Below, in pieces: positions 24,800 through 35,200 of a stretch of DNA of 64,000 bases. The position numbers were made by a program, and so were the translations under genes. The stretch is from Arenicola marina. Its lineage: Eukaryota; Annelida; Polychaeta; Arenicolidae. The notes under the pieces are model-generated. The model had not been told where the DNA came from. It was given only the letters and a program-made list of their open reading frames with translations, and did not search any database. The stretch is taken from the NCBI GenBank assembly GCA_964019135.1, contig OZ025248.1:36263670-36327669 (forward strand), given 5' to 3'. Each line of letters opens with the position of its first letter. Within the stretch, counting starts at the first letter, position 1.

Positions 24800-25545
24800 G
24801 GGTGATGGGCGTGAGGAGTTAACGATGCAAGGAGGTGATGCCGTAATTAAGGAACTAATGATGTAAGGAGGTAATCATGTATGGATATAGTCACGTCAGG
24901 AGGCAATGATGCATGGAGGTAATAACCTAAGGAGGTACTCCTGAAGAGGAAATGACTGAAAAATAATGGTATTAAGATGTAGTGGCTTAATGATGTAAGA
25001 AGGTCATAACATGAATGGGCCCGATGTTAGGAAGCGATGGTGTATCGATGTAATGAGGTAAAGAGGTAATGGATAAGGGAGGCGTTAATGACGTGAGGAG
25101 GTAAAGTTGGTGGAGGTTATTGCGTAAGGCGTTAGTGATGTAAGGTCGTAATTAAGGCGTTAATGATGTGAGGTCGTAATTAAGGCGTTAATGATGTAAG
25201 GTCGTAATTAAGGCGTTAGTGATGTAAGGTCGTAATTAAGGCGTTAGTGATGTAAGGTCGTAATTAAGGCGTTAATGATGTAAGGTCGTAATTAAGGCGT
25301 TAGTGATGTAAGGTCGTAATTAAGGCGTTAGTGATGTAAGGTCGTAATTAAGGCGTTAGTGATGTAAGGTCGTAATTAAGGCGTTAATGATGTAAGGTCG
25401 TAGTTAAGGCGTTATTGATGTAAGGTCGTAATTAAGGCGTTAGTGATGTAAGGTCGTAATTAAGGCGTTAATGATGTAAGGTCGTAATTTAGGCGTTAAC
25501 GATGTAAGGTCGTAATTTAGGCGTTAACGATGTAAGGTCGTAAAG
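24800..25545. repeat. 28-bp array just 3' of CUB copy 2
   Basis: From 25124 the unit aaggcgttagtgatgtaagg plus tcgtaatt (28 bp) repeats about 15 times with few changes. From 24800 to 25120 there is a decayed leader of ggaggtaatgatgta-like words. It begins a few bases after the stop codon, so much of it is probably within the 3' untranslated region. Confidence 0.92.
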
Positions 25546-25894
25546 AGATAATTCCGGTATGTCGTCTTTTGTTACAATGTCCGTGATTTATCATGAAATA
25601 TATACAGTCATATACGTATATGTTATGACACTTTTAGGATATTGTTATTTTGAACACCCAAATGCATGTACATTTGAAGTCTCGCATCAAGTTGGATGTG
25701 TAATGTTCGACAATCATACCATTAGCGATGATAGTGCATTTCATATTAATTATACGGTCTCATGTAAAAATAAAATGCCGGAAGGATTCTGTAAACGAAA
25801 GCACGATATTTACACAGAAATTTGAAACGTTTGTGAATGTTAATCCAGAACGGATTTTGTTTTTGTATCTCCCCGTAACGCTTCGAATACAGTT

Positions 25895-25900
25895 AATAAA
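25895..25900 (+). promoter_or_regulatory. Candidate polyadenylation signal for CUB copy 2
   Basis: This is the first good AATAAA after the stop of copy 2, about 1.1 kb downstream. If used, the 28-bp array lies inside the 3' untranslated region. No transcript evidence is available. Confidence 0.35.
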
Positions 25901-25980
25901 ACCAATTCATGCTTAAACCATCCTATCATTTAACTTGTTATTATTGTTTTCTGTAACGTGTTACTACTGTATAAAAAAAT

Positions 25981-26098
25981 ACAGGCCTACCATCGCCTCG
26001 TTCTGCCGCCAGTAACCCACCGGTAATCCCTGTGCGTCCAGGGCTTTAATCAGATAACCCCAGCGCGAGCGGCAATCGGCGCCCCAGAAACTGATCCT
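25981..26098 (-). other. Short stretch resembling bacterial coding sequence
   Basis: On the minus strand one frame reads ISFWGADCRSRWGYLIK and then ALDAQGLPVGYWRQNEAM. The codon choice is rich in CTG, GCG, CGC and ATT and looks enterobacterial, unlike the flanks, which are AT-rich on one side and C-rich on the other. I do not recognise the protein. It may be contamination joined in assembly, an old transfer or chance. Confidence 0.3.
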
Positions 26099-26764
26099 TT
26101 GGTCGCGAGTACCGGGGTGGGATTATGGCAGCATTATCCACCCGCTCCGTCTCCGCCATTGGCCCTGCTCTTGGTTGGTGATGAATCCAGTATCATTTTG
26201 CAACAGAGTCCGGGTGTTGGACCGACGGTTACTTGTTATGTTTGCTTCTCAACCTTCAAAGAAACCCCCCCCCCCCCCCCACACACACACTCGACTCCGC
26301 TCCACTCCACCAATCCGATAAAAAGACATCCTGCATTTACCCCTATTAGAGTTCAGTCTTCAATCCCACGCAGACAATCCCCATTCCAGAAAACCCTTAA
26401 CCCGAAGGCAATTCCCCACGGATAATGCATTCCTATATTTAAATCCCCCGTGAACGCGGCTACCTTCTGCCCCGCGCCCCCGGGTCTATGTGCATTATGA
26501 GAACTATTATGGCCTGCCGCCTTATGAATTGAGCAATGACCAGTTTGTTTAGCTAATGGTTTACTTATTGGTGGTAGAGCGAGTGTAATTTGGTCTAAAA
26601 TAGTTCATGGGTGTGATGGGGAAGATTTGGCGTGGTATATGTTATGTATGTTAAATTGACCATTGATTAATTTAAGTTGGACGCTAAATAACTGTGCGTG
26701 TGTTGTATCTCGGTACCGACGCGAAATAAATGGACCAAAAACTACCTGCGCCGATGGGATTATT

Positions 26765-26880
26765 AATTCCTTTGGCGCATCGCGTTTGCCGTTTCGCTCC
26801 GAAAGGTCAGTGGTTCGAGTCCAAGCCAGGGCGGGTTCCGAACTTTCCGGGTGAGTTAGTGACCCTTGGTCCCCGTATGT
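26765..26880 (+). repeat. tRNA-like SINE head, third type
   Basis: The order ttggcgcatcgcgtttgcc, cgaaaggtcagtggttcgag, tccaagccagggcgggttcc looks like a tRNA with an intact B box (ggttcgagtcc), but it cannot fold into a clean acceptor stem. It is best read as a SINE head, not a working tRNA gene. Confidence 0.45.
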
Positions 26881-26926
26881 ATACAGGGTTAGGTCCTAGG
26901 TGGGGTCCGCGGTGGGCAGGTGTAGC

Positions 26927-26997
26927 ATGATAATCTGTCCGGCGTGTTAACGTGTCCTGGAGTCTAATGCTCGTTAACACGCCGGACAGATTATCAT
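26927..26997. repeat. Perfect 26-bp inverted repeat with 19-bp loop
   Basis: The left arm at 26927-26952 (atgataatctgtccggcgtg, then ttaacg) is exactly complementary to the right arm at 26972-26997. There are no mismatches, which suggests recent origin. The flanks are not duplicated in an obvious way. Confidence 0.95.
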
Positions 26998-27139
26998 CCG
27001 ATCATCCATTACCATCCGATGCAAATATCGTATGCTGGTATCTTTCATCATTAGGTGCTCCAATATATTACTTCTACAGCCGGAGCCATGCAGTGCATTT
27101 TCGTCTCAGCCTCACCAGCTCATTGTGGTGGTGTTCATG

Positions 27140-27300
27140 ATTAAGAAATTCTCTTCAATATAATTTTAGAACTTTCTAAATTAGGAAAATCCGTTTCTTG
27201 GGTGACTATTTATGTATTTTGATCCCGATAATCGCTAGACAAATCTTCCACTTAGCGCTAAGTCTATTGGCGTAGACCATGCGTGGCGTGTGACCAATAG
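27140..27300 (-). repeat. Dispersed repeat, second copy at 57.8 kb
   Basis: The segment including gactatttatgtattttgat and cgataatcgctagacaaatc matches the reverse complement of 57785-57920 at roughly 85-90 percent over more than 100 bp. The 57.8-kb copy lies within a foldback ending in ggggccgtattc, so this is probably a piece of the same family. Confidence 0.8.
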
Positions 27301-27754
27301 AATTTACTCGTATACTCGTGCCCATCACACCAGTAAAAGTCGCATTTAAATTACGGGACATGTGTTCCCACCCTTTACCCCCATCCTTCCCCTATTCCTT
27401 CGCCGTTTCTCTCCATTTCGCGACCCACAAAGAACATATAACCAGTGTAGGGGGGGGGGGGGAGCTTTACTTCGGACCCCCCCAAACCCAGCAATGTAAC
27501 TACCCCCGGGGAGCGATGTCACGCTTGGTCAGGCCTAATGCCAGTGCCATTAAGAATATCTTATACTTACTAGATAACTCAGAAGAGTCTCTTATGGGCT
27601 AGATTTACCTTAGCGTTGACCTCAGCTCTTGTGATGAGGTTTTGATCATCCACATGCATGCCAAAGAGTGTAGAACAATGGAGTGGGCCTCAAGTGAGAT
27701 TGGGGTGGGTATAGTCGGACTGAGGATGGTCGGACTGCCCGGCCTCACGCCCCT

Positions 27755-27860
27755 GTGTGTGTGGGATCTTTATTCTGCGTGGACATTTGCACATGTGAGA
27801 TACGAACCACGCCCCGGTCGCTTAGGCTGACCTAGCAGAGCACGCTCGGCTACGGCAGAA
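27755..27860 (-). repeat. SINE family 1 relative, diverged
   Basis: Read on the minus strand, a tRNA-like head (gtagccgagcgtgctctgct, gtggttcgtatctc) is followed by gcagaataaagatccca, the same joint as in family 1. The rest of the body is missing. Confidence 0.5.
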
Positions 27861-27869
27861 CGCGCGGAA

Positions 27870-29221
27870 TGCCCTGCCGACGAAAAGGCCACGGGGTGAC
27901 GGATAGGCGGGGCCGTTTTGAGGGTCGGATCCATATATGTTGGATAGGGGGGGCCGGTTTCGGTTTTCATTCGGTTTCCAAGCTTCACGGGGCACCCAGG
28001 GTACCCAGGGACCACCCCCCCCCCCCCCACCAGATTTGTATAATAGTCTCTCCCCCCCCCCCCCCGCCCACATCTGGTCCGCAACTGGGTCCATGTGAAT
28101 CAACCATGGTACCAGCCAAACACCTTCATTCGCCAGACGGCGCTTCGTGGCGTTTTGCGACATCATACGAACCCATTTATGATACGGATGGTGGATACGT
28201 CAAAGTAAAAACAGGTGTTTTCTTAGCAAAATATATCAAAAATTCGGCCACTAACGTGGTCACATGTAGGTACGAGTGCTTAGACTTCGATCTCTTATCA
28301 TTACCTCTGAGTTATGGCGTGAATAGAGTAAATTGGCCCAAAAAACAGTACATTTACAGGCCCTTCCAAAGGCCAAATCCAGGCAAAACAGGCTGGGGCT
28401 GGTGCTCTCGCCGCGGGCAGTTGGCAGGTTGGCCTACCTCTGTGATCAGTGGTGATCCGCCCACTCAATGATTGAGGCTGCGCAGGCCTACATTGGTGAT
28501 GGTGCCTTGTTTTGAGCTGTGATCTCTGCCTTGTTGACCAATATGATCAGGCTTTACTTGTATTCCGGATATAAATGGAGTGACCAAGGGATAGTTTGAT
28601 TATTCATGATAATGTCATAGCGCGACAGCTCAGCCTCCAGCCTAATTCTAGGCTCTACTACTACTATAGCTTCAGAAGTTCTACCCTAGACTAGGCGTAG
28701 TTCAACTAAGTAAACATGGTCTACTCCCAACTTTGATATATACAGTGTTTGTGTGGCTGGACTAGCTATACTATAGCCTATACTGAGTATAGCTCCATCA
28801 GATGGCTTGTTATAGATTTTATATTGTTTTATATCCATAACAGCCACACCGTAGGTCCCCATGCTTGGTCCCAAACACCATGAGAAGTCCACTTTGTACA
28901 CATTTTTCTGATCCTTAAAATAATGTCATATTTATATTACTTATCAATATGAGCTATTAATCATTTATGTTACAAAGTTATCATACTGGTATACATATAT
29001 ATATAATTTAATAATTATAAAGCTAGATGAAGATGTCTAGCATCAATTAGCAATACAGCTGTCTATTCAACTTAATGGTATAAAAGAAGGTATTTCAGTG
29101 TTTGTACAAGAAAGATTTCTTTTATAGCAGATCTTTTCTTTATATTGTGACCTTGATATATCTTCTCATTTATACAGGTTCTAATGCATTTTTTGTCATA
29201 TAATTCTGTCTTCGCTTTTAG
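27870..29221. other. Gene-free stretch upstream of the RhoGAP gene
   Basis: Two C-runs lie at 28014-28030 and 28052-28066, then the DNA turns AT-rich from about 28600. The 200-codon open frame at 27869-28471 passes through both C-runs and has no recognisable domain, so it is not called as a gene. The promoter of the RhoGAP gene may lie here. Confidence 0.5.
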
Positions 29222-29275
29222 AAAAAGTCATCTGAACCATGTTGACAACGTAGTTACTGCATATCAAATATTGAA

Positions 29276-32200
29276 ATGGAATCAAATAGTATACAAACTT
29301 CCATGCCAGATACAAAGAAAGGGGACACACCACTTGGTAAGCACTTTAGATGTAAAACCTTAGATGTGCAGAACTTTCCAAGCACTTTAGTACCCAGAGT
29401 TTTATTATATGGGTAAAAAAAAATTATATCAGCTGTGAAACTGATTATGATATATAGGAAGTTATCATTATTGGCAACTATGGTGTAATTTTTCAGGTAT
29501 AAGAAAATTATTCAAAATATTTCCTTATGACTAGGCACATTATAAATTCTGTTATATCACTTTATGGTACAAACACCATTCTTGATAACAAGAAACAGTG
29601 TTAACATTGTCATTACAGCTAAAACAAATTCACTGTATTTGTTTTAATCAGTTGGGGATTATCATAAAATTGATAGTCAAATATATGTCTAAAATTATAG
29701 CTATCAAAAAATATCAAATAATTGTTTTATTCCAAATTATGTTCTTTTAAACAGCATCATTAACAACTCAGAATTTATATCTGCTGGTCTATAAATAGTT
29801 TGATAGCTATATTTAACCTTGAAAAGAACCTGAATTCATCACCATTGATGACAATATCATGGTTGTGATGGGCCCAGACTTTGTTTCACTTTCTACCTTG
29901 GGTGCCGGAATTGACGCTAATATATCTGTCTGTTTGTCAGAACGTCGCACGTCACGTGATGTAGACTCAAGTGGAAGTGGTGAAAATTGGGAGGAAACTG
30001 TTCAAGAACCTGAACTAGAGTTTGATGATATGGGCGTGGAACTGGCAGCGCAGGAAGGTATGCATACTGCTATTGTACACTGGTCAATCGTTCACTTGTG
30101 TCTTAATTCAATAATGCATTGACTGGATTAATTGTGATGATGATGTCAAAGAACCTAACATGCCATGAATAGCTTACCTCATAATGATGATGTTGCCTTG
30201 ATTTTCGCTATTTCTTGCCTGCGATGCGTTTGAGTTTTAGTTTTATTGATAGTGTCCTCTTTACATGTTTATTTGTGTCCCCCAATGAAACATAGTGGAT
30301 ATAGTTTCCATTGGCTGCATGTTTGTTGTGATGAATTAGCACGTAATGCATGGTCATAGTGAACGCTTGTTTCTCCATCTTCCACATGGATCTGCTAGCT
30401 GATGAAGTGGAAGCTGACGAAGGTATACAAGACGAATATTTGCATAATTTGCATTCCCACATGAATCCTTATTTGCGGAAAGGTAGTACTTGTTTTTCAT
30501 GGACCCTTTGTATTATGGTTTGTTTCTCTCCCTAATCTATGCTAACCACTAACATTCAAGCTCCGTTCAGTCTCTGTGAGTTTTGGTCGTTAAAGTCTCT
30601 ATTTGGAAAACACTGTAAGTATTTTGCGTCACATTGGAATCTTTACCATTAATTTTAAGGTCTTTATGTGGTGTACATGACTTCAAATCTTTGTTGATCA
30701 TGGAAGCTGAAGGAGTTTACATCTTTTTAATATTTTACGTACAATATGCCACATCCAATAATAAACATTTATTTTACTTACCCTGTATATTTTATCTACC
30801 TGGTGGTATTAAACTAACTGCGCTATGGGATATGTTCTTGTACCAGTAGTCTCATTGTTGAGACTTTTAGGGTCTGGTGATGGCAGGGATAATAATTTTG
30901 ATGGCCTTGTTCCACTACATATGTCTGTAAGCTTGGTCTGCTGATGTTTGGGTCTGATGTGATTGGATTATTATGCAGTGTGATGTTGTCCACATTATCT
31001 GCAGGATGCTGATATTGACTTGTGGTGTTTGTGGAGGAACCTACTTACTATACATACTCCGTCTGTTTAATGATCTTACTACCTGCATTGTACAATAATG
31101 GTAAAGGGGTCAAGTTGGTTTCTCTTTTGGTATGAGATTGAAATCTAAGCATGCTCATAAAACATTTTGCATCAAAAAAAAAATGATTGAAGATTTCTTG
31201 GAATGTTTTGTTCTCGTGGAAGGTATTGCTGCATGAGTAACGGTATATAATAAAAACACCAGCAATCTCTCTATATTGATACACAAGAATGCCTCCAGAC
31301 ATTAAAGCTGCCTCTATGCTCTATGAATCGCTTGAACTGTATCCGTCTAGTAGTTATTGTTCTTATAGCGTGTCCAGTTTAATGGAAGCCTCTAGTTTTA
31401 TTCTGTCTCACTTTGGAGTTCTTTTCTGAGTGTCAGTAGTTTGAATTGTTGAGGTAATTTCTCAATTTTCTCTTGACGCACATTATGGTATAGCACTTGT
31501 GGATCAGTGTGTCAACCACTGTTTAACTTAATCCAGCAAGGTTTACCAGTCCTCAAATATCATCGTGTATGTTTTTATTAATTATCCTCTAATGCGACTG
31601 CCCTTGTGGCCACCCGCCTCATCATCTCACGGCCAGCCGTCAGCCATTCCTAATGGATGAATTATGTGTACTGGTACTTTTAAAAAACATGCACGATGTC
31701 CCCACTTGCCCTCTTAGACCCAGGGGCGGTCACACAGGAGGGATAGCACTGGCATGCTTTCAGGGAAGACTCGTTAACGTCTTGATCATCAATGTTCTGC
31801 CACTGTTGTCATCTATTTTAAAAACGAATTCCCAATTGACACAATTCAGGTCGTGTACTGTGGCTCGGAAACTGCTTCAATGGCAAACCAAAGAACAACT
31901 TATAAGTTATAATTCATATTTTATTGTATATATCTGTTCGTATTTTATTACGAAGATCGTAATTATATTGTATACTTTTTGTTTTGCGTTTTCCAGAATT
32001 GGCGAGAGAGGAGCGGGACTTACCCTTTCGCTCCGGCGCCATCACCCCCGATGGTTACATAGATGAGGACTTTGAGGACGAACTGGGGTCGCCTACTCAG
32101 GTAACACGTCACCTCCTATGTTACCATTGGGCCTGCCTGATGTAGGGGTTAGGACACTAGACCGCAGACGCCTTGGTTCCAAATCCGGACCCGGGCACCT

Positions 32201-35200
32201 AATGTCATAAGTCATCGTCCGGGAGGTTCCTTAACCCATTTCATTTCTGTGACGCCCTGCTGCACCTTTTGTTACAGGAAGAGGAGGACAGTACGGACCC
32301 CAATGTGGAGTTTAGAGATATTGCCAAATATGGCATTATTCAAGTCGCAGGTGGGTATCAATTGCAATAACAAACCATCCTTTCTCAACAAGGTTGGCTT
32401 TTCGCTTCATAATTTCGCCATAATAGTAACCGTGCAATTGGTTGTTACTATAGTGTGCATTATAGTCCATTTTGCTACCGTGATGCTTTTATTGACGGAT
32501 CTACTTTTCATTGCCGGTTTGCTAGATCTTGCTTTAAGTGTCTTGCATTTCTGTTTATTTCTGGTTCCAGGGGATGACACATATGGACGCAAGGTTATCG
32601 TCTTTTCCGCGTGCCGGTTACCGCCTCACGAGGAACTGGATCATCAGCGACTGCTACAGTACGTCTAGTTCTCTAGATTGGTTTGTTGTCATAGTTACCA
32701 TCCCACCCCATTGTTTATCAGTGAGCAGTCACTACTGCTCCAATACCTCTAGTTCTCTAGATTGTTTTGTTGTCATAGGTACCTTCCCTCCTCATTGTTC
32801 ATCAGTGAGCAGTCATTACTTTTCCTAGTTCTTGACATTGTCTTGTTGTCATACGGAATCCCCTCTCTTTTGTCGCAAGACCCGCCCTAGCTCTGTTGGT
32901 AGGCAGGCTGGGCTACAGATCGACAGGTCGTGGTTTTAAACCATGGTGCCTGCAACTGGGGCAAGTTTTCTCCAACCTTATTTCATCGTTTCGTGTGCAT
33001 AAAAGTGGCCTGAAACACCAATAGTTCTTTTTTTTGCAAGCGCGATCGCGACTTCTCATCTACGCTGTCCTTTAGATTACCTTGATTATTGTTGTGATGC
33101 ATTATCTGCATTTCCTTGTGTCAATCGCCGAGCAATCGCGAGTTCTGAAGTACGCAGTTCTTTAGATTACCTTGTTGTCATACAGGCTTCACTCTCTTGT
33201 GTCCATCCGCGAGCAATCGCGACTTCTCTGTTACGCAGTCCATTAGATTACCCTGATTATTGTTTGTCATACATTGACTTCATTCTCCTGTGTCCATAGG
33301 TGAGCAATCGCGAAGTTCCAGTATGCCTAGTTCTTGCACTTGTACTTTAGTGTATACATGCCTGCTAACGCTTCTAAATATCACTGTACCATTTCCATGA
33401 TCACGAAATCACGGCTGGACCGCTAAAGTGGCATTCTTAATCAATCTATTCATTATATATACTCAGTGTTTAACACCATGGTTGTGCCTTCAGGTTCCTC
33501 ATTGAGACCCTGGATCAGTATGTGGAGAATGACTACAGCCTGGTCTACTTTCATCACGGCTTAACCAGCCGCAACAAACCCTCATTCAAATGGCTGCGAG
33601 AGGCTTACCGAATGTTTGACCGCAAGTGAGTGCCGCACAGATAAATCTAGTTTCCTTGTTATGAAGGATTAATTAACCAATTGGTAGGCGCTCTTTTAAG
33701 TATATTTTCGTAAACCGATTTGTGATAGAAAGTTACGAAATCGACTGCAGCAGTAAATGCAACGTCAAACCGAGAGACGAGTATCAGGCTGAAGACTGTT
33801 AGACCAACGTGTAATTTTGGACAGAACGTTTTCGTGTGATCGTGTTATGAAAGCGTGGCAGATGTTTCACATGGTCTTGTGTTTTCTTCCAGATACAAGA
33901 AGAATTTGAAAGCTTTGTATCTAGTCCATCCCACAAACTTCCTCAAGATTTTGTGGCGAATATTCAGACCCTTTATCAGGTGTGTGTTCGACCAAATCGG
34001 TGACAGATACGGTTTCTACTTATCCCCTATAGGACATTGCCACCTCTAGTTAGCCTGAAGCTAAATTTCGATTGTAACTTTCATTTCTCCCAAGCTGTGG
34101 TGATATGTTGTTGTCGGTCTTGTCTGTGCCAAACAACCTTTCCTTTTTGCCTAACGATTGCTATACTGTGACGTCATACTAAGTAGGCATTTATTTAAAA
34201 AAAACAATAGTGTGACGTCATATTAGATAGGCGCGTGCTACATGGACAATGCTCTGACGTCACAGTAGGTAGACTGGTTTGCTAACAGTGACGCCTCCCG
34301 TTTGCAGTGCCAAGTTTGGGAGGAAGGTGATGTACGTCAACTACCTGCATGAGTTGGCCCGACAACTGCAGTTGGACCAGCTTAGTATACCTCAGCGAGT
34401 CAAAGAGTAAGTTATTTGATTTGTCGTTGTCAAGCACGATGACGAGAAGTGATCACACAATATTTCGCGTACTGCTTTTTTTCCCGTTGAGTTATTGTTA
34501 TGTTTAATTGCAGGTACGTATTCCCGGTTGTGTATTGGAACGTGTTGAAATGAGCCCTGATGATGAAGTATAATATTTGACTGCAGCGCTGTTTCATCAT
34601 CGTGTTTCCGAATGTCCTAGGTCGCTTCCAAAATCGTTTCGGAACTTTGTAAATTGTGAATATTACTCGAGCGGCGTAGACTAGACATTGAGACTTTTGT
34701 AGGTCGCCTCTGCCACCCGGATTGGCCTCGTAAGCCGCGAAGGAAGACATCTCAATCTAATCCCACCCGGCGCAAACAAAACTGTTTGAAACACGGAATA
34801 AAGCTAGAAATTCATGTTATGGGACGTGAATCACTTCATGCAGTATATGGCGGGTGTATTTCTCAGTTGCGTATAGACGGGTTCAACATCCAAGACGACC
34901 TTTTTCCAACTTTTCTGTTCGATATCGATTACGCTGTTGTAGATCGGCGCTGTGTGATTTTCAAAGCGACCAGATTTGCTAATCGCGCCCAACGTGATAT
35001 TAACCTAATTAGTTGTATATTGATGACGTTTTAACCACTTATGGTCATATCACGTGTAGACCGGAGCCATGTCCCCGGGGTAAGCCCCTACTCGTTGCGA
35101 AGAAGGACACGGGATCTTTATCGTGCGACCACACATACATGAACACAGCGGGGGTGAAACCTTCGATCCACGTGCCGTTAGGCTCTCAGGTGGCCAGAGC

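Noticed and set aside
27869-28471. 200-codon open frame
   Set aside because: It crosses two C homopolymers, has no recognisable domain and no splice or promoter support.
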